From Pseudomonas cyclaminis (GTDB lineage: Bacteria; Pseudomonadota; Gammaproteobacteria; Pseudomonadales; Pseudomonadaceae), in the NCBI RefSeq assembly GCF_015163715.1, contig NZ_JADDUM010000027.1, positions 34,343 through 98,342 on the forward strand: a stretch of DNA of 64,000 bases, in the 5' to 3' direction. A model generated the notes under the pieces. That model had not been told where the DNA came from. It made no database searches and saw nothing but the letters and a program-made list of their open reading frames with translations. Positions 54,577 through 63,972 of the stretch are shown in pieces; position 1 is the first letter of the stretch; each line of letters opens with the position of its first letter. Both the position numbers and the translations under genes were made by a program.

Positions 54577-55731
54577 TTATTCCTCTTCTTTTACCGGAGC
54601 CGGCGGCGGGCGCAGGCCGATTTCCGCCGACAACTTGATCTCTTTACCGTTGCGCATCACCAGGATCGCCACCTTGTCGGTCGGCTTGATCCGCGCCACC
54701 TGGTTCATCGACTTACGGCCATCACCTGCCGGTTCGCCATTGATGTTCAGGATCACGTCACCCAACTGCAGGCCGGCTTTCTGCGCCGGGCCGTCGCGGA
54801 AGATCCCCGCGACCACGATGCCAGGGCGCCCGGTCAGGCCAAACGACTCGGCCAGTTCCTTGGTCAGCGGTTGTACTTCGATCCCCAGCCAGCCGCGAAT
54901 AACCTGGCCGTGCTCGATGATCGACTTCATCACTTCCATCGCCAGCTTCACCGGGATCGCAAAACCGATGCCTTGGGAACCGCCGGACTTGGAGAAAATC
55001 GCGGTGTTGATACCGGTCAGGTTGCCATTGGCATCCACCAGCGCGCCGCCGGAGTTGCCAGGGTTGATCGCCGCGTCGGTCTGGATGAAGTCTTCGTAGC
55101 TGTTGAGGCCCAACTGGTTACGGCCGGTGGCGCTGATGATGCCCATGGTCACCGTCTGGCCCACCCCGAACGGGTTGCCGATGGCCAGCGCCACATCACC
55201 CACCCGCAGGCCGTCGGAACGGCCGAGGGTGATGGAGGGCAGGTTTTTCAAATCGATCTTCAACACCGCCAGGTCCGTTTCCGGGTCGCTGCCCACCACA
55301 CGGGCCAGGGTTTCGCGGCCATCACGCAGCGCCACCACAATCTGGTCGGCGCCAGTGGTCACGTGGTTGTTGGTGAGGATGTAGCCTTCGGGGCTCATGA
55401 TCACCCCGGAACCCAGGCTGGATTCCATGCGCCGCTGCTTGGGCCCGTTGTCACCGAAATAGCGGCGGAACTGCGGGTCCTCAAACAATGGATGCGCCGG
55501 CTTGTTGATGACCTTGGTGGTGTACAGGTTGACCACCGCCGGAGCGGCAATGACCACTGCGTCGGCGTACGTCACCGGGCCTTGCACCACCGCGCTGGTC
55601 TGCGGCGCCTGTTGCAGGTTGACATCAAGGCTGGGTAAGCCCACCAACTGGGGATAACGCTGAATAATCAGCATCGCGATCAGCACGCCAGCCAGCAATG
55701 GCCATCCAAAAAAACGCAGTGCCTTGAGCAT
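54577..55731 (-). CDS. algW: Site-1 periplasmic protease AlgW (DegS-like)
   Basis: A 384-residue HtrA-family protease that cleaves the anti-sigma factor MucA and so starts the AlgU envelope-stress cascade. N-terminal membrane anchor (FFGWPLLAGVLIAMLII), trypsin-like domain with catalytic His123 (LTNNHV), Asp153 (ETDLAVLK), Ser227 (NPGNSGGAL), then one PDZ domain (GWLGIEVQPL to VILNINGEPAG). The single PDZ and anchor mark AlgW/DegS rather than MucD. ATG 55731 is chosen over a TTG. Monocistronic. Confidence 0.94.
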   Translation of the reverse strand: MLKALRFFGWPLLAGVLIAMLIIQRYPQLVGLPSLDVNLQQAPQTSAVVQGPVTYADAVVIAAPAVVNLYTTKVINKPAHPLFEDPQFRRYFGDNGPKQRRMESSLGSGVIMSPEGYILTNNHVTTGADQIVVALRDGRETLARVVGSDPETDLAVLKIDLKNLPSITLGRSDGLRVGDVALAIGNPFGVGQTVTMGIISATGRNQLGLNSYEDFIQTDAAINPGNSGGALVDANGNLTGINTAIFSKSGGSQGIGFAIPVKLAMEVMKSIIEHGQVIRGWLGIEVQPLTKELAESFGLTGRPGIVVAGIFRDGPAQKAGLQLGDVILNINGEPAGDGRKSMNQVARIKPTDKVAILVMRNGKEIKLSAEIGLRPPPAPVKEEE

Positions 55732-55833
55732 CAAGTAAGTCCTGACAGGTTGCAGGGGGCGGGAGAGCGCCCATAATGTCGCGCATTATACGAGGCTGCG
55801 AGCGCCTCGGAACGGGATATTTAGGAGTCTTTT

Positions 55834-56592
55834 ATGGCCGTCCCCCTTACCACCCTCGTCGAGGAAGCAGACCGCTACCTCGGCAGTGCAAAAATCGCCG
55901 ACTACTGCCCCAATGGCCTGCAAGTTGAAGGTCGCCCGCAGGTGATGCGCATCGTCAGCGGCGTTACCGCAAGCCAAGCCCTGCTGGACGCGGCCGTTGA
56001 AGCCCAGGCCGATTTGATCCTGGTGCACCACGGCTATTTCTGGAAAGGCGAGAACCCCTGCATCACCGGCATGAAGCAGCGCCGCCTCAAAACCCTGCTC
56101 AAGCACGACATCAGTTTGCTGGCCTATCACCTGCCGCTGGACCTGCACCCCGACGTCGGCAACAACGTGCAGCTTGCCAGGCAGTTGGACATCACCGTCG
56201 AAGGCCCGCTCGACCCGAGCAACCCCAAGATCGTCGGTCTGGTCGGCTCCCTCGCCGAACCCCTGTCGCCCCGCGACTTTGCCCGCCGTGTGCAGGACGT
56301 CATGGGTCGCGAACCGCTGCTGATCGAAGGCAGTGAGATGATCCGCCGCGTCGGCTGGTGCACCGGCGGTGGCCAAGGCTACATCGACCATGGGATTGCT
56401 GCCGGCGTCGACCTTTTCCTGAGCGGCGAAGCCTCCGAGCAAACCTTCCACAGCGCGCGGGAAAACGACATCAGCTTCATCGCCGCCGGCCATCACGCCA
56501 CCGAGCGCTATGGCGTACAGGCATTGGGTGATTACCTGGCGCGGCGTTTTGCTCTCGAACATCTATTCATCGACTGCCCCAACCCAATCTAA
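55834..56592 (+). CDS. ybgI: NIF3-like dinuclear metal-centre protein YbgI
   Basis: A 252-residue protein of the NIF3/YbgI/YqfO family, a hexameric toroid with two metal ions per subunit. Landmarks: YCPNGLQVEGRPQVMRIVSGVTAS (about 24-47), ADLILVHHGYFWKGENPCITG (about 64-84), HLPLDLHPDVGNNVQLA, and the C-terminal FISAGHHATERYGVQALGDYL. Function: likely GTP cyclohydrolase I type 2 or a metal chaperone, not settled. Divergent from algW; TAGGAG precedes the ATG. Confidence 0.93.
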   Translation: MAVPLTTLVEEADRYLGSAKIADYCPNGLQVEGRPQVMRIVSGVTASQALLDAAVEAQADLILVHHGYFWKGENPCITGMKQRRLKTLLKHDISLLAYHLPLDLHPDVGNNVQLARQLDITVEGPLDPSNPKIVGLVGSLAEPLSPRDFARRVQDVMGREPLLIEGSEMIRRVGWCTGGGQGYIDHGIAAGVDLFLSGEASEQTFHSARENDISFIAAGHHATERYGVQALGDYLARRFALEHLFIDCPNPI

Positions 56593-56613
56593 ATGTGGGA
56601 GGGGGCTTGGCAG
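56593..56613. repeat. Single REP half-element
   Basis: AAATGTGGGAGGGGGCTTGGC just after the ybgI stop: the GTGGGAGGGGGCTTGC repeat unit of P. fluorescens-group genomes, without its inverted partner. It is in the 163-base gap before cysD. Confidence 0.65.
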
Positions 56614-56755
56614 TATCGCAGGCCAAACCTGGGGGCATATTCATATACCGTTTCGATCTAGCCAGCTCCCTGAATAGAAGAAGGTGCTGTGCTAGCATGC
56701 CTCGCTCGAACACGGCCCGCAGGCCGTCCATAAGATCGTTTTTCCGTGAGTAACC

Positions 56756-57673
56756 ATGGTCGACAAACTGACGCATCTGAAACAGCTGGAGGCGGAAAGC
56801 ATCCACATCATCCGCGAGGTCGCCGCCGAGTTCGACAACCCGGTGATGCTCTACTCGATCGGTAAAGACTCCGCCGTGATGCTGCATCTGGCACGCAAGG
56901 CCTTCTTCCCAGGCAAACTGCCGTTCCCGGTGATGCACGTCGACACCCGCTGGAAATTCCAGGAGATGTACGCGTTCCGCGACAAGATGGTCGAGGAACT
57001 GGGCCTGGACCTGATCACCCACGTCAACCCCGATGGCGTTGCGCAGGGCATCAACCCGTTCACCCACGGCAGCGCCAAGCACACCGACATCATGAAGACC
57101 GAAGGCCTCAAGCAGGCCTTGGACAAGCATGGTTTCGACGCAGCCTTCGGCGGTGCCCGTCGTGATGAAGAGAAATCCCGCGCCAAAGAGCGCGTGTACT
57201 CGTTCCGCGACAGCAAGCACCGCTGGGACCCGAAGAACCAGCGTCCCGAGCTGTGGAACGTGTACAACGGCAACGTCAACAAGGGTGAGTCGATCCGTGT
57301 GTTCCCGCTGTCCAACTGGACCGAGCTGGACATCTGGCAGTACATCTACCTGGAAGGCATCCCGATCGTGCCGCTGTACTTCGCCGCCGAACGCGACGTG
57401 ATCGAGAAGAACGGCACGTTGATCATGATCGACGACGACCGCATCCTCGAGCACCTGTCCGACGAAGACAAAGCCCGTATCGTCAAAAAGAAAGTACGTT
57501 TCCGTACCCTTGGCTGCTACCCGTTGACGGGCGCGGTGGAGTCCGAAGCCGAGACGCTGACGGACATCATTCAGGAAATGCTCCTGACGCGAACTTCCGA
57601 GCGCCAGGGCCGTGTCATCGACCATGATGGCGCCGGCTCAATGGAAGATAAAAAACGGCAGGGGTACTTCTAA
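56756..57673 (+). CDS. cysD: Sulfate adenylyltransferase subunit CysD
   Basis: A 305-residue small subunit of ATP sulfurylase: sulfate and ATP to APS, driven by GTP hydrolysis in CysN. PP-loop [18 protein letters not shown] (about 33-50), [33 protein letters not shown], and C-terminal [18 protein letters not shown]. Intact. Normally followed directly by cysN; here a 500-base insert with a four-helix-bundle gene separates them. Confidence 0.96.
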   Translation: MVDKLTHLKQLEAESIHIIREVAAEFDNPVMLYSIGKDSAVMLHLARKAFFPGKLPFPVMHVDTRWKFQEMYAFRDKMVEELGLDLITHVNPDGVAQGINPFTHGSAKHTDIMKTEGLKQALDKHGFDAAFGGARRDEEKSRAKERVYSFRDSKHRWDPKNQRPELWNVYNGNVNKGESIRVFPLSNWTELDIWQYIYLEGIPIVPLYFAAERDVIEKNGTLIMIDDDRILEHLSDEDKARIVKKKVRFRTLGCYPLTGAVESEAETLTDIIQEMLLTRTSERQGRVIDHDGAGSMEDKKRQGYF

Positions 57674-57704
57674 GCTTCGAGTTACAAGCGGCAAGCTGCA
57701 AGTT
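57672..57704 (+). repeat. AAGCTT/CAAGCGGCAAGCT repeat, left copy
   Basis: AAGCTTC...CAAGCGGCAAGCTGCAAG, beginning within the cysD stop codon. An inverted relative is at 58131-58168, so the pair brackets the four-helix-bundle gene. Confidence 0.7.
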
Positions 57705-57735
57705 AAGGGCGGTATGCGTAATTTTGCAGTTTGGT

Positions 57736-57775
57736 GCTCGCAGCCGGTTGCTGCGAGCCGCGATCGAGTGACTCG
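57736..57775 (+). other. Two leader hairpins before the four-helix-bundle gene
   Basis: GCTCGCAGC (57736-57744), loop CGGTT, GCTGCGAGC (57750-57758), then CGAGT-G-ACTCG (57765-57775) ending 2 bases before the ATG. No Shine-Dalgarno sequence is seen, so these structures may control or protect translation start. Confidence 0.55.
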
Positions 57776-57777
57776 TA

Positions 57778-58119
57778 ATGGACTTCGAGAGGCTGGTTGT
57801 TTGGCAGCGAAGCAAGTGTTTGGCGGTGGAAATCTATCGAGAGTTTGCTCAATGCAGGGATCTTGGTTTCAAGGACCAGATCACTCGCTCAGCGCTTTCG
57901 GTGCCATCCAATATTGCTGAAGGAATGGAACGTCGTAGCGCCAAAGAAAAGATACGATTTCTCTGGATCGCTAAGGCTTCTTGTGGAGAGTTACGGACAC
58001 AGATTCTAATCGGCAGCGACATTGCTTATATCGACCACCCGCTGGCTGATAACTGGATTGCAGAAACTCGCGAGCTTTCAAAAATGCTCTGCGGCCTGAT
58101 CAACAAAATTTCTGACTAG
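57778..58119 (+). CDS. Four-helix-bundle protein (S23/IVP family) between cysD and cysN
   Basis: A 113-residue protein of the four-helix-bundle family named after 23S rRNA intervening-sequence ORFs; Avd of diversity-generating retroelements has the same fold. Landmarks: [15 protein letters not shown] (about 6-20), [24 protein letters not shown] (about 31-54), [19 protein letters not shown] (about 61-79). Codon use is plainer than in cysD and cysN, and inverted repeats flank it, so it looks inserted. Its function is unknown; nucleic-acid binding is known for Avd only. Confidence 0.88.
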   Translation: MDFERLVVWQRSKCLAVEIYREFAQCRDLGFKDQITRSALSVPSNIAEGMERRSAKEKIRFLWIAKASCGELRTQILIGSDIAYIDHPLADNWIAETRELSKMLCGLINKISD

Positions 58120-58130
58120 CTGTACGCCGA

Positions 58131-58168
58131 CAAGCTTGCCGCTTGAAGCTTACAGCTTGGAGCTTGAA
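58131..58168 (-). repeat. AAGCTT/CAAGCGGCAAGCTT repeat, right copy
   Basis: Reverse-complement relative of the element at 57672: both share AAGCTTC and CAAGCGGCAAGCT. It ends only five bases before the cysN ATG and provides the leader of cysN, including GGAG at 58159-58162. Confidence 0.65.
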
Positions 58169-58172
58169 CCCA

Positions 58173-60071
58173 ATGAGCCATCAATCTGATTTGATCAGCG
58201 AGGACATCCTCGCCTACCTGGGCCAGCACGAGCGCAAAGAGATGTTGCGCTTCCTGACCTGCGGCAACGTCGATGACGGCAAGAGCACCCTGATCGGGCG
58301 CCTGCTGCACGACTCCAAGATGATCTACGAAGATCACCTGGAAGCCATCACCCGCGATTCGAAGAAGTCCGGCACCACCGGTGACGACATCGACCTGGCC
58401 TTGCTGGTCGACGGCCTGCAGGCCGAGCGTGAGCAGGGCATCACCATCGATGTTGCCTACCGCTACTTCTCCACCGCCAAGCGCAAATTCATCATTGCCG
58501 ACACCCCCGGCCATGAGCAGTACACCCGCAACATGGCCACCGGTGCCTCCACCTGTGACCTGGCGATCATCCTGATCGACGCCCGCTACGGCGTGCAGAC
58601 CCAGACCCGTCGCCACAGCTTCATCGCCTCGTTGCTGGGCATCAAGCACATCGTGATCGCCGTCAACAAGATGGACATCAATGGCTTCGACCAGAGCGTT
58701 TTCGAGCAGATCAAGGCCGATTACCTGAAGTTCGCCGACGGTATCGCCTTCAAGCCGAGCACCATGGCCTTTGTGCCGATGTCGGCGCTCAAGGGTGACA
58801 ACGTGGTGAACAAGAGCGAGCGTTCGCCTTGGTACACCGGCCAGTCGCTGATGGAAATCCTCGAAACCGTCGAGATCGCCAACGACCGCAACTACACCGA
58901 CCTGCGTTTCCCGGTGCAGTACGTCAACCGTCCGAACCTGAACTTCCGTGGTTTCGCCGGCACCCTGGCCAGCGGCATCGTGCATAAGGGCGACGAAATC
59001 GTTGTTCTGCCGTCGGGCAAGAGCAGTCGCGTCAAGTCCATCGTCACCTTCGACGGTGAACTGGAACACGCCGGCCCAGGCCAGGCCGTGACCCTGACCA
59101 TGGAAGACGAGATCGACATCTCCCGTGGCGACCTGCTGGTGCATGCCGACAACGTGCCGCAAGTAACTGACGCCTTCGACGCCATGCTGGTGTGGATGGC
59201 CGAAGAGCCGATGCTGCCGGGCAAGAAATACGACATCAAGCGCGCCACCAGCTACGTGCCGGGTTCCATCACCAGCATCGTGCACCGCGTGGACGTGAAC
59301 ACCCTGGCCGAAGGCCCGGCGAGTTCGCTGCAGTTGAACGAGATTGGCCGGGTCAAGGTCAGCCTCGACGCCGCCATCGCGTTGGATGGTTACGACAGCA
59401 ACCGCACCACGGGTGCGTTCATTGTTATCGACCGCTTGACCAACGGCACCGTCGCCGCAGGCATGATCATCGCACCGCCGGTTACCCACGGCAGCGCGGC
59501 GCAGCATGGCAAGTTGGCACATGTGGCCACCGAAGAGCGTGCCCAGCGCTTTGGCCAGCAACCGGCCACCGTGCTGTTCAGCGGCCTGTCCGGCGCTGGC
59601 AAGAGCACCTTGGCCTATGCGGTCGAGCGCAAGCTGTTCGACATGGGCCGTGCGGTATTTGTGCTGGATGGCCAGAACCTGCGTCACGACCTGAACAAAG
59701 GTCTGCCACAGGATCGTGCCGGGCGTACCGAGAACTGGCGTCGTGCCGCTCACGTGGCGCGCCAGTTCAACGAAGCCGGCCTGCTGACGTTGGCCGCGTT
59801 CGTTGCCCCGGATGCTGAAGGCCGTGAACAGGCCAAGGCGCTGATTGGCGCTGATCGTCTGCTGACCGTGTACGTGCAGGCGTCGCCGCTGGTATGCGCC
59901 GAGCGCGATCCGCAAGGCCTGTACGCGGCCGGCGGGGATAACATCCCTGGCGAGTCCTTCCCGTACGACGTGCCGTTGAATGCCGACCTGGTGCTCGACA
60001 CCCAGGCGCTGTCGCTGGAAGACAGCGTCAAGCAAGTGCTGGAACTGTTGCGTCAGCGCGGCGCGATCTAA
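58173..60071 (+). CDS. cysNC: Bifunctional sulfate adenylyltransferase large subunit / APS kinase
   Basis: About 632 residues. N-terminal CysN: GTPase loop [17 protein letters not shown] (about 29-45), [18 protein letters not shown], and [10 protein letters not shown]-terminal CysC (from about residue 468): Walker [12 protein letters not shown] (about 470-480), [11 protein letters not shown], and [23 protein letters not shown]. Together with CysD it makes APS and then PAPS for sulfate assimilation. ATG 58173 (MSHQSD) is chosen; an extended start at 58143 lies in the repeat. The fusion is usual in Pseudomonas. Intact. Confidence 0.96.
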   Translation: MSHQSDLISEDILAYLGQHERKEMLRFLTCGNVDDGKSTLIGRLLHDSKMIYEDHLEAITRDSKKSGTTGDDIDLALLVDGLQAEREQGITIDVAYRYFSTAKRKFIIADTPGHEQYTRNMATGASTCDLAIILIDARYGVQTQTRRHSFIASLLGIKHIVIAVNKMDINGFDQSVFEQIKADYLKFADGIAFKPSTMAFVPMSALKGDNVVNKSERSPWYTGQSLMEILETVEIANDRNYTDLRFPVQYVNRPNLNFRGFAGTLASGIVHKGDEIVVLPSGKSSRVKSIVTFDGELEHAGPGQAVTLTMEDEIDISRGDLLVHADNVPQVTDAFDAMLVWMAEEPMLPGKKYDIKRATSYVPGSITSIVHRVDVNTLAEGPASSLQLNEIGRVKVSLDAAIALDGYDSNRTTGAFIVIDRLTNGTVAAGMIIAPPVTHGSAAQHGKLAHVATEERAQRFGQQPATVLFSGLSGAGKSTLAYAVERKLFDMGRAVFVLDGQNLRHDLNKGLPQDRAGRTENWRRAAHVARQFNEAGLLTLAAFVAPDAEGREQAKALIGADRLLTVYVQASPLVCAERDPQGLYAAGGDNIPGESFPYDVPLNADLVLDTQALSLEDSVKQVLELLRQRGAI

Positions 60072-60085
60072 ACCTCGCTGCAGTC

Positions 60086-60120
60086 AAATGTGGGAGGGGG
60101 CAAGCCCCCTCCCACATTTT
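60086..60120. terminator. Bidirectional terminator, REP-like
   Basis: AAATGTGGGAGGGGG-CAAG-CCCCCTCCCACATTTT, a perfect palindrome between convergent cysNC and the acyltransferase gene. T-rich on both outer sides. Confidence 0.85.
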
Positions 60121-60122
60121 GG

Positions 60123-61022
60123 TCATCGTTTGTCTGGGAAGTCTTTATGCAGCGTGTCCAGCAACGCATCCTTGGCTTCCCACAGTTGGTTAATCCAGCC
60201 CTGGAATGCCAACCGATACTCCCCATCCTGTTCATAATTCTTACCGATAAACTCGGTCGGAATCTGCACCTCTTCAAACTGCACCACCACGTCCTTCACA
60301 TTCCCGCATAGCAAATCCCAATACCCAGGACGCCCGCCAGGGTAGTGAATGGTCACGTTCACCAGTGATTTCAGCTGCTCGCCCATTGCGTCCAGTACAA
60401 ATGCGATTCCACCCGCCTTGGGTTTGAGCAAATAGCGAAACGGCGACTTCTGCTGCGCATGTTTGCCAGGTGTGAACCGCGTACCTTCGGCAAAGTTGAA
60501 AATCCCGACCGGGTTGTCGCGAAACTTCGCACAGGTCTTGCGGGTGGTTTCCAGGTCTTTGCCTTTCTTCTCCGGGTGCTTCTCCAGATAAGCCTTGGTG
60601 TAGCGCTTCATGAACGGAAAGCCCAGTGCCCACCACGCCAGGCCAATCACCGGCACCCAGATCAATTCCTGCTTGAGGAAGAACTTCAGCGGGCGAATCC
60701 GTCGATTGAGCACGTATTGCAAGACCATGATGTCGACCCAGCTCTGGTGGTTGCTGGTCACCAGATATGAGTGTTGATAATCCAGCCCTTCAAGGCCTTT
60801 AAGGTGCCAGCGCGTGCGCTGTACCAGGTTCATCCAGCCCTTGTTGTTGGTGACCCAGGCTTCGTGGGTGTGGTTCATCAGCCATTCGCTGAAGCGTTTG
60901 GCAAACGGCAGCGCCTTGAACAGCGCAACGATGAACAGGAACGAACACAGCAGGATCGTGTTCAGCGCCAGTAACAGCGAAGCGATCACCCCGCGCACGG
61001 CGGCAGGTAGAAAATCCAGCAT
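60123..61022 (-). CDS. yihG: YihG-like PlsC-family acyltransferase
   Basis: A 299-residue membrane-bound lysophospholipid acyltransferase. N-terminal membrane segments (VIASLLLALNTILLCSFLFIVALF), catalytic NHQSWVD (about 91-97, H-x4-D), acceptor motif NFAEGTRFTP (about 180-189), and KAGGIAFVLDAM. Matches the YihG/LPLAT family that adjusts acyl composition of phospholipids. The pta stop is one base upstream of its ATG region, so the two are co-transcribed. Confidence 0.92.
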   Translation of the reverse strand: MLDFLPAAVRGVIASLLLALNTILLCSFLFIVALFKALPFAKRFSEWLMNHTHEAWVTNNKGWMNLVQRTRWHLKGLEGLDYQHSYLVTSNHQSWVDIMVLQYVLNRRIRPLKFFLKQELIWVPVIGLAWWALGFPFMKRYTKAYLEKHPEKKGKDLETTRKTCAKFRDNPVGIFNFAEGTRFTPGKHAQQKSPFRYLLKPKAGGIAFVLDAMGEQLKSLVNVTIHYPGGRPGYWDLLCGNVKDVVVQFEEVQIPTEFIGKNYEQDGEYRLAFQGWINQLWEAKDALLDTLHKDFPDKR

Positions 61023-63122
61023 TTAGATATCCATTGGTCGGTTGGCGGCTTGGATCGCGGTCAGGGCGATGGTGTACACGATGTCGTCGACCTGGGCGCC
61101 GCGGGGCAGGTCGTTGACCGGTTTGCGCAGGCCCTGGAGCATCGGGCCCAGGCTTACGCAATCGGCGCTGCGTTGCACGGCCTTGTGGGTGGTGTTGCCG
61201 GTGTTCAGGTCGGGGAAGACGAACACGGTGGCCTTGCCGGCGACCTGGCTGTTGGGCGCCAGTTGCCGGGCTACGTCCTCGTTGGCGGCGGCGTCGTATT
61301 GCAGGGGGCCGTCGATCAACAGCGAGCTTTGCTGTTCATGGGCGAGCAGGGTGGCTTCGCGAACTTTTTCCACTTCCTCGCCGCTGGCCGAATCACCGCT
61401 GGAATAGCTGATCATCGCCACGCGCGGGGTAATGCCGAACGCCGCCGCCGAGTCGGCGCTTTGCAGGGCGATTTCCGCGAGTTCCGCAGCGCTGGGGTGT
61501 GGGTTCATCACGCAGTCGCCGTACACCAGCACCTCTTCGGGGAACAGCATGAAGAACACCGATGAGACCAGCGTGCAGCCCGGCGCCGTTTTGATCAGTT
61601 GCAGGGCAGGGCGGATGGTGTTGGCGGTGGAGTGGATAACGCCAGAAACCAGTCCATCCACTTCATCCAGCGCGAGCATCATGGTGGCGATCACCACAGT
61701 GTCTTCCAACTGTTGCTCGGCCATCGGCGCGTTGAGGCTTTTGCTTTTGCGCAGCGCGACCATCGGTTCGACGTAGCGTTGGCGGATCAGGTCCGGGTCA
61801 AGAATTTCCAGGCCTTCAGGCAATTCGATGCCTTGGGCGCGGGCGACGGCTTCCACATCCGCTGGTTTGGCCAGCAACACGCAACGGGCAATGCCTCGGG
61901 CCTGGCAGATGGCGGCGGCCTGGACGGTAAGCGGCTCGCTGCCTTCGGGCAGCACGATGCGTTTGTTGGCGGCCTGGGCGCGTTGGATCAACTGGTAGCG
62001 GAACACCGCTGGCGACAGGCGCATCTCCCGTGGTGTACCGCAACGCTGATGCAGCCAGCGCGCATCAAGGTGGCTGGCGACGAAATCGGTGATGATCTCG
62101 GCGCGCTCGCGGTCATCGATGGGGATTTCCTTGTTCAGGCTGTTGAGCAGGTTGGCGGTGTCGTAGGAGCCGGTGCTCACCGACAGCACTGGCAGCCCGG
62201 CCTGAAACGCCCCGCGACACAGATCCATGATGCGCGGATCGGGCAGTGTGTCGCTGGTCAGCAGCAGGCCGGCCAGCGGCACGCCGTTGATCGCGGCCAG
62301 GCTGACGGCCAGGATGATGTCGTCGCGGTCGCCGGGGGTTACCACCAGCACGCCGGGTTTGAGCAGTTCGACGGTATTACGCATGGTGCGGGCGCAGATG
62401 ATGATCTTGGTCATGCGCCGAGTTTCGTAGTCGCCGGCGTTGAGGATCTGCGCGCCCATCAGGTCGGCCACGTCGCGGGTGCGCGGCGCGTTGAGTTCCG
62501 GTTGATACGGAATGCAGCCGAGCAGGCGGAAGTCACCGCTGCGCAGTAACGGCGAATGCTCCTTAAGGCGCGCTGAAAACGCCTCCATGCTTTCGTCGGT
62601 GCGCACCTTGTTGAGGATCACGCCGAGTACTTTCGGGTCTTTCGGGCCGCCGAACAGTTGGGCCTGCAATTCCACGCGGCCGGAGAGTTCGGTGAGCACT
62701 TCGTTTTCCGGGGCGGAGACCAGGATCACTTCCGCGTCCAGGCTCTTGGCCAGGTGCAGGTTGACCCGTGCCGCATAGCTGGCGTTGCGGGTCGGCACCA
62801 TGCCTTCGACGATCAGTACGTCCTTGCCCACGGCGGCCTGCTGATAGAGGGTGATGATCTCTTCGAGCAGTTCGTCAAGTTGGCCGTCGCCGAGCATCCG
62901 CTCAACGTGGGCCAGGCCCAAAGGCTGTGGTGGCTTGAGGCCGTGGGTGCGCGCCACCAGTTCGGTGGAGCGTTCGGGGCCAGTGTCGCCGGGGTGCGGC
63001 TGGGCAATCGGCTTGAAGAAGCCGACTTTCAGCCCGGCCCGCTCAAGGGTGCGCACCAGCCCAAGGCTGATGGAGGTCAGACCCACACCAAAATCGGTGG
63101 GCGCGATAAAAAAAGTCTGCAT
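61023..63122 (-). CDS. pta: Phosphate acetyltransferase
   Basis: A 699-residue enzyme converting acetyl-CoA and phosphate to acetyl phosphate. Three parts: BioD-like P-loop domain (FFIAPTDFGVGLTSISLGLVR), central DRTGG domain, and C-terminal PTA_PTB domain (RIVLPEGSEPLTVQAAAICQARG, then GPLQYDAAANEDVARQLAPNSQVAGKATVFVFPDLNTGN). The long three-domain form is normal for Pseudomonas. ATG 63122 is preferred over 63143. No ackA is beside it here. Confidence 0.94.
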   Translation of the reverse strand: MQTFFIAPTDFGVGLTSISLGLVRTLERAGLKVGFFKPIAQPHPGDTGPERSTELVARTHGLKPPQPLGLAHVERMLGDGQLDELLEEIITLYQQAAVGKDVLIVEGMVPTRNASYAARVNLHLAKSLDAEVILVSAPENEVLTELSGRVELQAQLFGGPKDPKVLGVILNKVRTDESMEAFSARLKEHSPLLRSGDFRLLGCIPYQPELNAPRTRDVADLMGAQILNAGDYETRRMTKIIICARTMRNTVELLKPGVLVVTPGDRDDIILAVSLAAINGVPLAGLLLTSDTLPDPRIMDLCRGAFQAGLPVLSVSTGSYDTANLLNSLNKEIPIDDRERAEIITDFVASHLDARWLHQRCGTPREMRLSPAVFRYQLIQRAQAANKRIVLPEGSEPLTVQAAAICQARGIARCVLLAKPADVEAVARAQGIELPEGLEILDPDLIRQRYVEPMVALRKSKSLNAPMAEQQLEDTVVIATMMLALDEVDGLVSGVIHSTANTIRPALQLIKTAPGCTLVSSVFFMLFPEEVLVYGDCVMNPHPSAAELAEIALQSADSAAAFGITPRVAMISYSSGDSASGEEVEKVREATLLAHEQQSSLLIDGPLQYDAAANEDVARQLAPNSQVAGKATVFVFPDLNTGNTTHKAVQRSADCVSLGPMLQGLRKPVNDLPRGAQVDDIVYTIALTAIQAANRPMDI

Positions 63123-63182
63123 GCGAATTCTCTGGAGGTGCATGGCTTCGGTGGCGCTCTATGGCTGAGTGCCTACCGGGAA

Positions 63183-63434
63183 TCAGGCGTCAAGGTTATC
63201 GTTATTCGGCGCTTGCGCACACCAGCCGCAGGCAAAGGGCTGGCCTATTTTTTCCAGACGCTGTGCGGGGTCGAGTACCCAGGCGCGGGATTGCCACGGC
63301 GGCTGGTGGCGCAGATGCTGGGTGTGGCCGCAGGACAGCTCGGCCACCCAATACCGTTCTTCGTCCCGATGAAAACCGACGACCGTGACCCTTGATCGGT
63401 CCCGTCTGTCCGGGTTCTGTTCGCTTTCGGGCAA
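63183..63434 (-). CDS. DUF3565 protein
   Basis: A short protein with two zinc-binding-like pairs: VAELSCGHTQHLRHQPPW and QPFACGWCAQ. This is the DUF3565 pattern, function unknown. The start is unclear: a frame is open up to 63518, overlapping the divergent FKBP start codon, which is unlikely. TTG 63434 is a compromise; a start nearer RVTVVGFHRDEERYW is possible. The stop is at 63183. Confidence 0.65.
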   Translation of the reverse strand: MPESEQNPDRRDRSRVTVVGFHRDEERYWVAELSCGHTQHLRHQPPWQSRAWVLDPAQRLEKIGQPFACGWCAQAPNNDNLDA

Positions 63435-63486
63435 ATCCTTGTTTAGACTTGTCCGTTCTTCATTCTTATGCAAAAGGTCTCGCCCC

Positions 63487-63972
63487 ATGACGATCGCCGC
63501 TAACAAGGCTGTCTCCATCGACTATACCCTGACCAACGACGCTGGTGAGGTCATCGACAGCTCCGCCGGCGGCGCGCCGCTGGTCTACCTGCAAGGCGCA
63601 GGTAACATCATCCCAGGCCTGGAAAAGGCGCTGGAAGGCAAAGCAGTTGGTGATGAACTGACCGTTGCCGTAGAACCTGAAGATGCCTACGGCGAATACT
63701 CGGCTGAGCTGGTCAGCACTCTGAGCCGCAGCATGTTCGAAGGCGTTGACGAGCTGGAAGTGGGCATGCAGTTCCACGCTTCCGCGCCGGACGGCCAAAT
63801 GCAGATCGTGACCATCCGTGATCTGGACGGCGACGACGTAACCGTCGACGGCAACCACCCTCTGGCCGGCCAGCGCCTGAACTTCCAAGTGAAGATCGTT
63901 GCCATCCGCGATGCTTCCCAGGAAGAAGTGGCTCACGGCCACGTTCACGGTGAAGGCGGTCATCAGCACTGA
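63487..63972 (+). CDS. FKBP-type peptidyl-prolyl isomerase, SlyD-like
   Basis: A 161-residue cytosolic folding helper. N-terminal half-FKBP (AVSIDYTLTNDAGEVIDSSAGGAPLVYLQGAGNIIPGLEKALEG), inserted-in-flap domain (AYGEYSAELVSTLSRSMFEG to VDGNHPLAGQRLNF), and a His-rich tail (AHGHVHGEGGHQH) for metal binding, shorter than in E. coli SlyD. ATG 63487 is unambiguous. Gene is close to the window end; 63973-64000 shows nothing further. Confidence 0.94.
   Translation: MTIAANKAVSIDYTLTNDAGEVIDSSAGGAPLVYLQGAGNIIPGLEKALEGKAVGDELTVAVEPEDAYGEYSAELVSTLSRSMFEGVDELEVGMQFHASAPDGQMQIVTIRDLDGDDVTVDGNHPLAGQRLNFQVKIVAIRDASQEEVAHGHVHGEGGHQH

Noticed and set aside
58116..60035. 639-codon minus-strand frame opposite cysNC
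   Set aside because: Antisense shadow; the plus-strand CysNC has all catalytic motifs.
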